The position numbers were made by a program, and so were the translations under genes. DNA of 64,000 nt from WHSW01 sp963742205 (GTDB lineage Bacteria; Actinomycetota; Thermoleophilia; Solirubrobacterales; 70-9). The stretch covers positions 124,001 through 188,000 of the forward strand of contig CAVUKZ010000004.1 in the NCBI GenBank assembly GCA_963742205.1. The letters run 5' to 3'. Shown here one piece after another: positions 8,557 through 17,334 of the stretch. The notes beneath the pieces are model-generated. The model had not been told where the DNA came from and made no database searches. It was given only the letters and a program-made list of their open reading frames with translations. Positions within the stretch are counted from its first letter, which is position 1. The number at the start of each line of letters is the position of its first letter.

Positions 8557-8806
8557 TTGCCGCCGGTCGCCTGGTCGAGCTGGTCCTGGGCGTCCTGCAG
8601 CGCTTGCTCGGCCTGATCCTGGGCGTCCTGAGATGCCTGGTCGACCTGATCCTGGGCGTCCTGGACCGCCTGATTGGCCTGGTCGACGGCGTCGTTGACC
8701 TTCTGCTCGGCGTTGTCGCCGCAGCCGGACCACGCGACCGGGCCGCCGCCGCGATCGCGATCACGCCCGCCGTAGCGAGCGCCCTGCGCCCCCTGCCTCT
8801 GCTCAT
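8553..8806 (-). CDS. Small coiled-coil lipoprotein with DQ(A/V) repeats, frame-broken
   Basis: From ATG 8806 the minus strand gives a basic start and hydrophobic segment (LATAGVIAIAAAA), then loses sense. Shifting frame near 8740, in a run of C/G, continues as VAWSGCGDNAEQKVND and then QANQAVQDAQDQVDQ-type repeats to TAG at 8553. Joined, this is a lipoprotein of about 84 residues (lipobox Cys in SGC) with a heptad-like, Gln/Asp-rich coiled coil built from repeats of about 8-16 residues. One missing C in the CCC run would restore the frame. Its stop overlaps the tsaE stop by 2 nt. Function unknown. Confidence 0.5.
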
Positions 8807-8902
8807 CTGAACGGTCTGCATCGCTGGTGCACGTCGCCCCCGCGACGTTGGCCGAAGAGCGTAGATGATCCCTCCGCCTCCCTCACGTAGCCTGGCCCGA
8901 CG

Positions 8903-9628
8903 ATGGCGGACGCGGGCGTCGACGGGATCCTCGGCATCGATACCGCGACCGCGGGCACGGCGGTCGGGGTGACGGTGGCCGGTGCGCTGCGCAGCGAGCG
9001 GTACACCGGCCCAGGGCCGGATGGCCGCCCGCGGCACTCGGAGCGCCTGCTCTCGGAGGTCGAGGTCGCGGTGGGCGAGGCCGGCGGTTGGGAATGCATC
9101 GGCGTTGTCGCGGTCGGCGTCGGCCCCGGAACGTTCACCGGGTTGCGCATTGGGATCGCCACCGCTCGCGCCCTCGCTCAGGGCCGCGGCCTGCAGATGG
9201 CTGCGGTCGGCTCGCTGGACGCGCTCGCCCGCGGGATCGCCGAGCGGGCTCCGGAGCGACCCCGGCTGGCCGCGATCGACGCCCGGCGCAAACAGGCCTT
9301 CGCGGCGCTGTACGACTCATCGGGCGAGCTTGCGTGGGGACCGGAGGCGCTGTCCGCGGAGGAGCTCGCCGGGCGGCTTGCGCAGGCCGGCGGCTCGGTG
9401 GTGGCGGCGGGGGACGGCTCGCTACGATTTCGGGAGCGGCTCGAGTCCGCGGGCGCGGAGGTCCTTCCGGCCGCGAGCGAGGCGCATCGGATCGCGGCCC
9501 GGCACGTTTGCGCGCTGGCGGCGGAGGTCGAGCCGGGCCCGCCCGACGACGTTAGACCCGTCTATCTGAGAAGACCCGACGCAGAGCTATGGCGTGAGCA
9601 ACGAGATCGCGACTCCCGACCCGGCTGA
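8903..9628 (+). CDS. tsaB: tRNA t6A biosynthesis protein TsaB
   Basis: This ASKHA-fold partner of TsaD is needed for t6A modification. The 241-residue protein has the N-terminal nucleotide-fold strand ILGIDTATAG, HSERLL, and the TsaB signature GVGPGTFTGLRIGIATARALAQG (about residues 71-94), which forms the TsaD interface. It overlaps rimI by 35 nt, a common arrangement in this operon. Confidence 0.92.
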   Translation: MADAGVDGILGIDTATAGTAVGVTVAGALRSERYTGPGPDGRPRHSERLLSEVEVAVGEAGGWECIGVVAVGVGPGTFTGLRIGIATARALAQGRGLQMAAVGSLDALARGIAERAPERPRLAAIDARRKQAFAALYDSSGELAWGPEALSAEELAGRLAQAGGSVVAAGDGSLRFRERLESAGAEVLPAASEAHRIAARHVCALAAEVEPGPPDDVRPVYLRRPDAELWREQRDRDSRPG

Positions 9629-10085
9629 GGGCCTCTCCGGGCTGCGCGTGCGCCGGCTCGTCTACGGCGACCTGCCGTCGGTGCTGGCGATCGAGCGGCG
9701 CTCGTTCCAAACGCCCTGGTCGCTGGCGATGTTCGTGCTCGAGCTCTCCAAGCCCTCCGGCATCTGTCTCGGGATCGCCGATCAGCGAGGCCTCGTGGGC
9801 TACCTGGTCTGCTCCCGCTACGCCGACGTCTGGCACCTGATGAACATCGCGGTCGCGCCCGAGCGGCGGCGCGAGGGCGTCGCCCGGGAGCTGATGGAGA
9901 ACCTGTTCGACGCCGCGGGCCCCACGGCTCGGTTCACGCTCGAGGTCCGCACCTCGAACAGCGCGGCGATCGGCATGTACGAGCGGTTCGGCTTTCGCGC
10001 CGCCGGGCACCGCCGCCGCTACTACCACGACAACGGCGAGGACGCGCTGATCATGTGGCTCGAGCCGGCGTCGGTCGGGGCCTGA
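9594..10085 (+). CDS. rimI: Ribosomal-protein-alanine N-acetyltransferase (RimI-like GNAT)
   Basis: This 163-residue GNAT acetyltransferase contains the acetyl-CoA binding strand-loop NIAVAPERRREGVARELM (about residues 84-101, with the R/Q-x-x-G-x-A pattern) and the C-terminal EVRTSNSAAIGMYERFGF typical of RimI. RimI acetylates the N-terminus of ribosomal protein S18 in E. coli. Its placement between tsaB and tsaD supports the assignment. The GTG start lies inside the tsaB end. Confidence 0.88.
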   Translation: MSNEIATPDPAEGLSGLRVRRLVYGDLPSVLAIERRSFQTPWSLAMFVLELSKPSGICLGIADQRGLVGYLVCSRYADVWHLMNIAVAPERRREGVARELMENLFDAAGPTARFTLEVRTSNSAAIGMYERFGFRAAGHRRRYYHDNGEDALIMWLEPASVGA

Positions 10086-10123
10086 GCCCGGTCGCCCGCG
10101 AGCCGGGGAGACCAAGTCTCGCC

Positions 10124-11114
10124 GTGTCGGTGATCCTCGGCCTCGAGACCTCCTGCGACGACACCTGCGCGGCGGTCGTCGACGGTGCCGCGATCCGCTC
10201 CAACGTGATCTCCTCCCAGGCCGCGGCCCACGAGCGCTACGGCGGCGTGGTGCCCGAGGTCGCCTCGCGGCATCACCTCGAGCTGGTGAACCCGGTCGTC
10301 GACGCGGCGCTGGCGGAGGCGGGGATCGAGCTCTCGGGCGTCGACTCGATCGCGGTGACTCGCGGCCCCGGCTTGATCGGGGCGCTGCTCGTCGGGCTCA
10401 GCACCGCCAAGGGCCTCGCCGCGGCGACCGAAAAGCCGCTGTACGGCGTCGATCACCTGCACGGCCACGTGGCCGCCAACTTCCTCGAGCCGGACCCGAT
10501 CGAGCCGCCGTTCGTCTGTCTGATCGCCAGCGGCGGGCACACCCTGCTCGCGGGTGTGCACGCGCACGACTCCTACGACGTGCTCGGTCAGACGCTCGAC
10601 GACGCCGCCGGCGAAGCGCTCGACAAGGCCGCGCGGCTGCTGGGCCTCGGCTACCCGGGTGGCCCGGCGATTCAGCGCGAGGCGGCGGACGGCGACCCGG
10701 CGGCGTTCGCCTTCCCGATCGCGATGACCAACGACCCGCGGCTCGACTTCAGCTTCAGCGGCCTGAAGACGGCGTTGTTGTACGCCGTCCGCGACCTCGG
10801 CGACGACGAGGCTCAGCGCCGGAGGGCCGACCTCGCGGCGAGCTTTCAGGCGGCGGTGGTGGACCAGCTGGTCGCCAAGCTGCGACGGGCGACGCGCCGC
10901 GGCGACTGGCGGGCAGTGGCGCTGGGCGGCGGGGTGGCCGCGAACTCGCTGCTGCGGACCCGGGTGGCTGAGCTCTGCGCGGCCGAGGGGCTGGAACTGA
11001 AGCTGGTCCCGGGCGAGCTCTGCACGGACAACGCGGCGATGATCGCCTCCGCGGCGCGATTCCTCGAGCCGGCACCGTTCCCCACAGTACCTGGAGTGGG
11101 ATGCAAACGTCTGA
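10124..11114 (+). CDS. tsaD: tRNA N6-threonylcarbamoyltransferase TsaD, one-base frame break near the 3' end
   Basis: TsaD transfers the threonylcarbamoyl group to A37 of tRNA. Visible hallmarks: ILGLETSCDDT at the N-terminus, YGGVVPEVASRHH, TRGPGLIGALLVGL, the metal site HLHGHVAANF, IASGGHT, FSFSGLKTAL and ELCTDNAAMIA. The literal frame misses its stop near 11084 and reads on, apparently fusing to rex. Removing one base in TTCCCCACAG gives the normal ending PQYLEWDANV and TGA at 11112-11114, for 329 residues. As TsaD is generally essential, a sequence error is the likely cause. GTG 10124 is preceded by GGGGAG. The repaired end overlaps the glutaredoxin-like gene by 14 nt. Confidence 0.92.
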
Positions 11115-11355
11115 GGTCGTGCTCTACGGCAGGCCGGACTGCCATCTCTGCGACGAGGCCCGGGAGGCGATCCTCGGCTTCGACGGGATCGAGCTGCGCG
11201 AGGTCGACATCGAGTCCGACGATCGCCTGTTCGCGGCGCTGCTCGAACGCATCCCGGTGGTGGAGCTCGACGGGGTCGTGGTCAGCGAGCTGGTCTTCGA
11301 CCGCGACGCTTTTCTTGACGCCATGCGAGGCAAAGCCGAGTCGCGGCGCCGTTGA
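11101..11355 (+). CDS. Glutaredoxin-like thioredoxin-fold protein
   Basis: This 84-residue protein has a thioredoxin-fold start VVLYGRPDCHLCDEA, with a CxxC active site (Cys-His-Leu-Cys, residues about 14-17), a VDIESDDRLF segment and the cis-Pro loop RIPVVELDG. It matches the DUF836/glutaredoxin-like small family. The likely role is thiol-disulfide exchange, but its partner is unknown. It sits between tsaD and the redox sensor gene rex, which fits a redox theme without proving it. Confidence 0.82.
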   Translation: MQTSEVVLYGRPDCHLCDEAREAILGFDGIELREVDIESDDRLFAALLERIPVVELDGVVVSELVFDRDAFLDAMRGKAESRRR

Positions 11356-11380
11356 GCCGCCTGATTCATACTGTCCGACC

Positions 11381-12067
11381 GTGACCGAGCCGCGAATCAC
11401 CGAGCGCAGCGCCGTCGAGACCGCCGCACCGGACGGTGCCGTGACCGAGGGCGACCGGCTGTCGCTGGGCGTCGCCGCGCGGCTTTCGCGCTATCTGCAG
11501 GTGCTGATCCAGGCGCGGAAGATGGGCCGGGAGACGATCTCGTCGCAGGAGCTCGCCGAGTACACGCACATCAACTCGACCCAGATCCGGCGCGATCTCT
11601 CGGGGTTCGGGAAGTTCGGCAAGCGCGGGGTCGGCTACCGGGTCGAGTCGCTGGTCGGCGAGATCCGCAAGATCCTCCACACCTCGGGCCAGCACAACAT
11701 CGCCCTGTTCGGGGCCGGCAACCTCGGCCAGGCGATCGCCAGCTCCGACATCTTCGCCGACCACGGCTTTCGGATCGTCGCCATCTTCGACGCCGACGCG
11801 GCGCTGGTCGGCGAGCAGTTCGGCGGCGTCCCGGTGCGGGCGCTGGGCGAACTCGAGCAGGTGGTGAGCGAGGAGGAGGTGGTGGTCGGGGTCCTGGCGG
11901 TCCCCGCGAGCGCCGCCCAGGCGGTCGCCGACCAGTTGGTGGAGGCCGGGGTCAAGATCATCTTCAACTACTCCGAACAGCTCCTGCAGGTGCCGCCCGA
12001 GGTCACCGTGCACACCTCGAGCCCGGCCGTCGACCTCCTCTACGCGCTGTACTTCTACCTCGCCTGA
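11381..12067 (+). CDS. rex: Redox-sensing transcriptional repressor Rex
   Basis: Rex binds NAD(H) and represses respiratory or fermentative genes when the NADH/NAD+ ratio is low. The 228-residue protein has an N-terminal winged helix (LSRYLQVLIQA, THINSTQIRRDLSGFGKFGKRG), then the Rossmann domain IALFGAGNLGQAI and C-terminal FNYSEQLL. I chose GTG 11381 because earlier in-frame sequence belongs to the read-through of tsaD and overlaps the glutaredoxin gene. I did not see an evident Rex operator (TTGTGAA-N4-TTCACAA) in the upstream gap. Confidence 0.93.
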   Translation: MTEPRITERSAVETAAPDGAVTEGDRLSLGVAARLSRYLQVLIQARKMGRETISSQELAEYTHINSTQIRRDLSGFGKFGKRGVGYRVESLVGEIRKILHTSGQHNIALFGAGNLGQAIASSDIFADHGFRIVAIFDADAALVGEQFGGVPVRALGELEQVVSEEEVVVGVLAVPASAAQAVADQLVEAGVKIIFNYSEQLLQVPPEVTVHTSSPAVDLLYALYFYLA

Positions 12068-12071
12068 GCCG

Positions 12072-13244
12072 ATGAGCGGGGGCGTGCCGCAGGCGGATCC
12101 GAGCCTCGATCTCGCCCGCGCCCGCGAGATCTTCGAGGAATCACAGGACTTCACGATCGGCCTCGAGGAGGAGTTCGCGTTGGTGAACCCCGACAGCCTC
12201 GAGCTCGTGCACCGCTTCGGCGAGCTGCGCGACGCGTCCATGGCCGACGAGGTCCTGGCCGACTCGGTGGCCGGGGAGCTGATCGACACGGAGATCGAGA
12301 TCCGCTCCGGGCGCGCCGAAAACTTCGCCGAGGTGATCGAGCTGCAGAGCGATCGACGCCGGCGGCTGTTCGCCACGGCCGAGCGCCTCGGCATCGCGCT
12401 GGCCACGACCGGCACCCACCCGTGGGCCAACTACCTCGACCAGCAGATCATCGACACCCAGCACTACAACCGCCTGCGCGAGGAGCTGCGCTGGGTCGCG
12501 CAGCGCAACAACACATGGAGCCTGCACGTGCACGTGGGGGTCCGCGGCGCGGATCGGGCGATCGCGGTGTGCGACCACCTGCGCGGCCTGCTGCCGCCGC
12601 TGCTGGCCCTCTCGGCGAACTCGCCGTTTCTCGACGGCCAGGACACCGGCCTGCACTCGGTGCGCAGCGAGATCTTCACCCGCACCTTCCCCCGCTGCGG
12701 GGTGCCTGAGCCGTTCGGTGACTGGGCGACCTACGCCGACTTCATCGACCTGCTGACGAGGACCCAGCGGATCGTCGAGTCGACCCAGTTGTGGTGGAGC
12801 GTGCGCCCGCACCACGCCTTCGGCACGGTCGAGGTGCGGATCTGCGACGCGCAGACGCGCGGGGCCGAGGCCTTCAACCTGGCCGCGATGATGGTCGCCT
12901 GCGTCGCCCAGGCGGCGCTCGATTTCGACGACGGGGCGCTCGCGGCGCCGCTGCGCCAGCGCGAGATCGAGGAGAACCTGTGGCAGGCGATCCGCTGGGG
13001 CCTCGACGGGAGCCAGATCGACTTCCCGCAGCGCCGGGTGGTGGAGACCGCCGCTGCGCTGGAGGGCGTTCTCGAGTGGACCGATCCGGCCCGGTCGGCG
13101 CTCGGCCTCGACGTGGAGATCCCCTCCGAGAACGGCGCCCAGCGGGCACGGCGTCGGCTCGGAGAGGTCCCGTCATTGGTGGACGTCTACCGCGAGGCAG
13201 TGGAGGAGACGGCGGCCACCTACGCGCCCGCCGCCGCCGACTGA
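12072..13244 (+). CDS. YbdK-type carboxylate-amine ligase (glutamate-cysteine ligase family 2)
   Basis: This 390-residue GCS2-family enzyme has the ATP-grasp-like GCS motifs FTIGLEEEFALV (Glu-rich metal/ATP site, about residues 28-39), TGTHPW, NNTWSLHVHVGV (His pair), ALSANSPF and the late HHAFGTVEVRICD. Family members ligate glutamate to an amine or cysteine with ATP; YbdK has weak glutamate-cysteine ligase activity, and the true substrate here is not known. It starts 4 nt after rex and is probably co-transcribed. Confidence 0.88.
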   Translation: MSGGVPQADPSLDLARAREIFEESQDFTIGLEEEFALVNPDSLELVHRFGELRDASMADEVLADSVAGELIDTEIEIRSGRAENFAEVIELQSDRRRRLFATAERLGIALATTGTHPWANYLDQQIIDTQHYNRLREELRWVAQRNNTWSLHVHVGVRGADRAIAVCDHLRGLLPPLLALSANSPFLDGQDTGLHSVRSEIFTRTFPRCGVPEPFGDWATYADFIDLLTRTQRIVESTQLWWSVRPHHAFGTVEVRICDAQTRGAEAFNLAAMMVACVAQAALDFDDGALAAPLRQREIEENLWQAIRWGLDGSQIDFPQRRVVETAAALEGVLEWTDPARSALGLDVEIPSENGAQRARRRLGEVPSLVDVYREAVEETAATYAPAAAD

Positions 13245-13271
13245 CGCTCGGTTCTTGTAGCGTCGGGCACG

Positions 13272-13727
13272 ATGAACGAGCAGGAGCCGCAGTCGCAGCC
13301 GAGCCCCGAGGGCGCCGAGCAGGCGCCACCGACGAGCGAGGAGGAGCTGCAGCGGCGCCTCGAGGAGCAGCTGCGCCAGGTGCGGGTCCAGGATCTGCTG
13401 CTGGAGAGCGTCGCGAGCATCCTCAACCTCTCGGCCCGCCGGATCGGCAAGGCCGACGAACGCGACCTCGATCAGGCCAGGGTTGGGATCGAGGCCGTGC
13501 GGGCCGTCGTGGACCTGCTCGAGCCCGGGCCGCGCGAGCAGGTGCGCGAAGCGCTCTCGCAGGTCCAGATGCTCTACGCACGCGAGAGCGGTGGCGGGGG
13601 CGCTCCCGAGGGCGGCGGCGGCGCTCCGCCATCGGGCGGCGGGCCCGGCGAAGGGCCGCCGTCGGAGCAGCAGCCACCGCGGCGCGAGCCGCCGCCGGGG
13701 CTGTGGACACCGCCTGGCTCGTCGTAA
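13272..13727 (+). CDS. DUF1844 family protein with Gly/Pro-rich tail
   Basis: This 151-residue protein has an acidic N-terminus, then a helical core (VRVQDLLLESVASILNLSARRI, DERDLDQARVGIEAVRAVVDLLEP) matching the DUF1844 pattern of Actinobacteria, followed by a low-complexity Gly/Pro/Ser tail of about 50 residues. No signal peptide or catalytic motif is visible. DUF1844 function is unknown. A strong hairpin with a T-run follows, so it ends the transcription unit. Confidence 0.7.
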   Translation: MNEQEPQSQPSPEGAEQAPPTSEEELQRRLEEQLRQVRVQDLLLESVASILNLSARRIGKADERDLDQARVGIEAVRAVVDLLEPGPREQVREALSQVQMLYARESGGGGAPEGGGGAPPSGGGPGEGPPSEQQPPRREPPPGLWTPPGSS

Positions 13728-13759
13728 TCCCGACTCAGTCGCTAAATTACCCGCGCCTC

Positions 13760-13787
13760 GCGGCCGGACCATGCCCGGCCGCTTTTT
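13760..13787 (+). terminator. Intrinsic terminator after the DUF1844 gene
   Basis: An 8-bp perfect stem GCGGCCGG/CCGGCCGC with a 7-nt loop is followed directly by TTTTT. It lies 32 nt past the DUF1844 stop and just upstream of the pyrophosphatase gene, so it separates the tsa-rex operon from hppA. Confidence 0.8.
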
Positions 13788-13815
13788 CTGACCAAACCCC
13801 TTCGGAGGACCAGTC

Positions 13816-15894
13816 TTGACCGATTTCCTGACCGACTACGGCGTCGTCATTGCGCTCGTCTGCGCCGGCGCCGCCGTTCTCTACGGCGTCTTCGTCACCC
13901 AGGGGCTGCTTGCGCGCTCCGCCGGCAACGAGCGCATGCGGGAGATCTCGGGGGCCGTCCAGGAGGGCGCGAAGGCGTACCTGAACCGCCAGTACATGAT
14001 CATCGCGATCGTCGCGGTCCCGCTCGCGATCCTCATCGCGATCCTCCAGGACGTCACCACCGGGATCGGATTCGTCATCGGCGGAGCGCTGTCCGGTGCG
14101 GCCGGGTTCATCGGCATGAACCTGTCGGTCCGCGCCAACGCCCGCGTCGCCGAGGCGGCCCGAGGCGGCGTCCCGCCGGCGCTCGACGTCGCCTTCAAGG
14201 GCGGCTCCGTCACCGGCCTGTTGGTCGTCGGCCTCGCCCTGCTCGGCGTCGCCGGCTACTTCGGGATCCTGGTGCTCACCGACCACACCGACAAGGAGGC
14301 CGTCGACTCGCTCATCGGCCTCGGCTTCGGCGGCTCGCTGATCTCGGTCTTCGCCCGGCTCGGCGGCGGCATCTTCACCAAGGCAGCCGATGTCGGCGCC
14401 GACCTCGTCGGCAAGGTCGAGGCGGGGATTCCCGAGGATGATCCGCGCAACCCGGCCGTGATCGCGGACAACGTCGGCGACAACGTCGGCGACTGCGCGG
14501 GCATGGCTGCGGACCTCTTCGAGACCTACGCCGTGACCACCGTGGCGGTGATGTTGCTCGGCGTGCTCACCTTCGCCGGCGACTTCGCCCGCGAGGTCGC
14601 GCTGTATCCGCTCGTCCTCGGCGCGGTCGCGATCCTCGCGTCGATCGTCGGCGCGTTGGCGGTGAAAACCACCACGGACAAGGTGGAGGGCGCCCTGTAT
14701 CGCGGGCTCCTGATCTCCGCGGCGATCTGCGCCGTGGCGTTCTACCCGATCACCGAGTGGCTGATGAGCGATCCGCTCTCGCTGGGCGTCCAGGATCCGG
14801 GCAGCGCGCTGTTCGACACCTCGGTCACCGACCTGTGGCTGTGCGCCCTGATCGGGCTCGTCGTCACCGGCGGCCTCTTCGTGATCACCGACTACTACAC
14901 CTCAACCCGGTTCCGCCCGGTGAAGACGATCAGCCAGGCCTCGGTCACGGGCCACGCGACGAACATCATCCAGGGACTGGCGCAGGGCTTCCAGTCGGCT
15001 GTTGCGCCGGCGCTACTGATCGCACTGGCGATCTTCGGCGCCAACGAGCTCGCCGGGATCTACGGCATCGGCATCGCGGTCACCGCGCAGCTCTCGCTCT
15101 GCGGCCTGATCGTCGCCCTGGACGCGTTCGGCCCGATCACCGACAACGCCGGCGGCATCGCCGAGATGGCCGAGTTGCCGGAGGAGGTCCGCAACGTCAC
15201 CGATCCGCTCGACGCGGTCGGCAACACGACCAAGGCGGTGACCAAGGGCTACGCGATTGGCTCCGCCGCGCTCGCTGCCCTGGTGCTGTTCGCGGCGTTC
15301 GAGATCGAGCTGGCCGGCGAGGAGGGCGGCGCCGGACTTCAGTTCCTGATCTCCGATCCCGCCGTGCTGATCGGCCTGCTGATCGGCGGCATGATGGTCT
15401 ACCTGTTCGCGGCGTTCGCGATCGAGGCCGTCGGACGCGCGGGCGGCGAGGTCGTCGAACAGGTTCGCAAGCAGTTTCGCGAGGACCCGGGAATCATGGA
15501 GGGGACCTCGAAACCGAACTACGCCGAGACCGTGGGCATCGTCACCGCGGCCGCGCAGCGGGAGATGATCCTCCCGTCGCTGATCCCGATCGTGGTTCCG
15601 GTGATCGTGGGCCTCATCAGCGTCAAGGCCCTCGGAGGACTCTTGATCGGCGTCATCGTCGTCGGCCTCTTCATGGCGCTCTCGATGACCGCCGGCGGCG
15701 GCGCATGGGACAACGCGAAAAAGCTGATCGAGGACGGCGCCTTCGGCGGCAAGGGCTCTGAGGCCCACGCGGCCTCAGTCACCGGCGACACCGTCGGCGA
15801 CCCCTACAAGGACACCGCCGGGCCCGCGATCAACCCGATGATCAAGGTCGCAAACATCGTCGCGATCCTGATCATCCCGATCGTGCATTTTTAG
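13816..15894 (+). CDS. hppA: Membrane-bound H+-translocating pyrophosphatase (K+-independent type)
   Basis: The enzyme couples pyrophosphate hydrolysis to proton export. This 692-residue protein with about 16 membrane helices carries the PPi/Mg site DDPRNPAVIADNVGDNVGD (about residues 207-225), the ETYAVT region and the C-terminal GDTVGDPYKDTAGPAINP. The segment GNTTKAVTKG (about residue 470) has Lys where K+-dependent enzymes have Ala, so it should be of the K+-independent, H+-pumping class. The start is TTG 13816, with TCGGAGGA about 8 nt upstream. It stands alone between a terminator and a convergent gene. Confidence 0.95.
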   Translation: MTDFLTDYGVVIALVCAGAAVLYGVFVTQGLLARSAGNERMREISGAVQEGAKAYLNRQYMIIAIVAVPLAILIAILQDVTTGIGFVIGGALSGAAGFIGMNLSVRANARVAEAARGGVPPALDVAFKGGSVTGLLVVGLALLGVAGYFGILVLTDHTDKEAVDSLIGLGFGGSLISVFARLGGGIFTKAADVGADLVGKVEAGIPEDDPRNPAVIADNVGDNVGDCAGMAADLFETYAVTTVAVMLLGVLTFAGDFAREVALYPLVLGAVAILASIVGALAVKTTTDKVEGALYRGLLISAAICAVAFYPITEWLMSDPLSLGVQDPGSALFDTSVTDLWLCALIGLVVTGGLFVITDYYTSTRFRPVKTISQASVTGHATNIIQGLAQGFQSAVAPALLIALAIFGANELAGIYGIGIAVTAQLSLCGLIVALDAFGPITDNAGGIAEMAELPEEVRNVTDPLDAVGNTTKAVTKGYAIGSAALAALVLFAAFEIELAGEEGGAGLQFLISDPAVLIGLLIGGMMVYLFAAFAIEAVGRAGGEVVEQVRKQFREDPGIMEGTSKPNYAETVGIVTAAAQREMILPSLIPIVVPVIVGLISVKALGGLLIGVIVVGLFMALSMTAGGGAWDNAKKLIEDGAFGGKGSEAHAASVTGDTVGDPYKDTAGPAINPMIKVANIVAILIIPIVHF

Positions 15895-15919
15895 ACCCGC
15901 GGCTCGCCCCTCGCCGCTA

Positions 15920-15941
15920 GCCACTCGTCCGTCCGAGTGGC
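15920..15941. terminator. Inverted repeat between convergent hppA and VOC gene
   Basis: Perfect 8-nt arms GCCACTCG/CGAGTGGC around a 6-nt loop, followed by tandem GAGTGGC/CAGTGGC heptamer copies. It sits between two convergent genes and may act as a bidirectional terminator, though there is no T-run. Confidence 0.4.
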
Positions 15942-15969
15942 GAGTGGCCAGTGGCCAGTGGCGCGTGTC

Positions 15970-16347
15970 TCAGCTCCGCTCGATCAGCTCAATCCGGTAA
16001 TCGTCCGGATCGCGCACGAAGCAAATGCGTGAGCCGCCCTCGCGCACCTGATACGGCGGTCTTTCCGGCTCGATTCCGTCGGCGGCCAGCCGTTCCAGCG
16101 TGCCGTCGAGGTCGTCGGCCGAGATCGCGATGTGGCCGTAGCCGCTGCCGATCTCGTACGGCTCGTCACGGTCGTGGTTGTGCGTGAGCTCGAGCCGCGC
16201 GCCGTCGCCCGGCAGGCCCATGAAGACGTTCGTCGCCTCGTCGCGGATCGGCACCCGGCGAAGCTCCTCGAATCCCAGCTTCTCGTAGAAGGCGACCGAG
16301 CGGTCGATGTCGTGAACCCGGTAGCAGGTGTGGAGCAGCTCGGCGAT
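15970..16347 (-). CDS. VOC/glyoxalase I-like protein with a non-canonical start
   Basis: The reading frame encodes a single VOC domain: LLHTCYRVHDIDRSVAFYEKL at the N-terminus, TNVFMGLPGDGARLELT, YGHIAISADDLD and RICFVRDPDDYRIELIE, matching lactoylglutathione lyase-like proteins of about 125 residues. The first ATG/GTG/TTG in frame (GTG 16254) falls after the first beta-alpha unit and would remove a metal-ligand strand. Upstream, the frame is open only back to a TAG, and ATC at 16347 gives exactly 125 residues beginning (M)AELLHTC. Either an ATC start is used or one base is wrong. Substrate unknown. Confidence 0.72.
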   Translation of the reverse strand: MAELLHTCYRVHDIDRSVAFYEKLGFEELRRVPIRDEATNVFMGLPGDGARLELTHNHDRDEPYEIGSGYGHIAISADDLDGTLERLAADGIEPERPPYQVREGGSRICFVRDPDDYRIELIERS

Positions 16348-16405
16348 TGATCCAGGCTATCGAGCCCCGTTTGCGATCGGCGGAGGCGGGAAATCACGTC
16401 ACGAG

Positions 16406-17305
16406 ATGAGCGCCCCGATCCGATCCGTCGCGCTCCTCGGCACCGGGATCATGGGCGTGCCGATCGGCCGCAACCTGCTCGAGGCCGGGTTTGACCTGCG
16501 CGCCTGGAACCGCAGTCGCGACAAGGCGGAGCCGCTCGCGGCCGCCGGCGCCACCCTCGGCGACGGCCCTACCGACGCGGTCGCGGGCGCCGACGCGATC
16601 CTGACCATGCTCGCCGACGCGGATGCCGTGGTCGCGGTCACGGATGGGGCGCTCGGCGCGGCCGACGACGACGCGATCTGGCTCCAGATGTCGACCGTGG
16701 GCGTCGCGGCCACCGAGCGCCTTGCGGCGCGTGCCGCGGAGGCGGGCCTCGCCTACGTCGATTGCCCGGTGCTGGGCACGCGCAAGCCGGCGGAGGACGG
16801 CGAGCTGGTCGTGCTCGCGTCGGGTCCCCCGGAGGCGCTCGCGACGGCGGCGCCCGTATTCGAGGCGATCGGAGCGCGGACGATCGAGCTCGGCGACGAG
16901 CCGGGGGCCGCGACGCGGTTGAAGCTCGTCCTCAATACCTGGGTGCTCTCGCTCACCGTCGGCCTCGCCGAGACCATCGCGGTGGCCGATGCTCTCGGAG
17001 TCGACGGGGCGCGGTTCCTCGACGTGATCGAGGGCGGGCCGCTCGACGCGGGCTACGCCCAGATGAAGGGCGCGATGATGCTCGAGCGCGACTACGAGCC
17101 CTCGTTCCCGCTGCGGCTCGCGCACAAGGACGCGCGGCTCGTCATCGAGGCCGTCGACGACCAGGACCTCGACCCGATCCTCGCCGACGCCGTGCGCCGA
17201 CGGTTTGCCGCGGCGGAGGAGATCGGCCACGGCGACTCCGACATGGCGGCCGCGTACGAGGCCGCCAGCCCGCGCGAGGACGTTCGTCCAGCCGCGGCGC
17301 CCTGA
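16406..17305 (+). CDS. NAD(P)-dependent beta-hydroxyacid dehydrogenase (HIBADH family)
   Basis: This 299-residue protein has an N-terminal Rossmann motif VALLGTGIMGVPIGRNLLEAG, the AWNRSRDKAEPL dinucleotide-specificity region, the substrate loop VDCPVLGTRKPAEDG and the catalytic Lys in RLKLVLNTWV (about residue 174). The family oxidises 3-hydroxyisobutyrate, tartronate semialdehyde and similar beta-hydroxyacids, or reduces the aldehydes; the exact substrate is unknown. The Arg in the NRS loop suggests NADP(H) preference. It is followed 29 nt later by an FMN alpha-hydroxyacid oxidase. Confidence 0.88.
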   Translation: MSAPIRSVALLGTGIMGVPIGRNLLEAGFDLRAWNRSRDKAEPLAAAGATLGDGPTDAVAGADAILTMLADADAVVAVTDGALGAADDDAIWLQMSTVGVAATERLAARAAEAGLAYVDCPVLGTRKPAEDGELVVLASGPPEALATAAPVFEAIGARTIELGDEPGAATRLKLVLNTWVLSLTVGLAETIAVADALGVDGARFLDVIEGGPLDAGYAQMKGAMMLERDYEPSFPLRLAHKDARLVIEAVDDQDLDPILADAVRRRFAAAEEIGHGDSDMAAAYEAASPREDVRPAAAP

Positions 17306-17334
17306 GCTGACCCCCGCGGGCATATAGTCGCGGC

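Noticed and set aside
10055..12067. An apparent TsaD-Rex fusion protein
   Set aside because: The middle section is Ser/Arg-rich nonsense lying across the glutaredoxin-like gene. Dropping one base near 11084 restores the normal TsaD end, so the fusion is an artefact.
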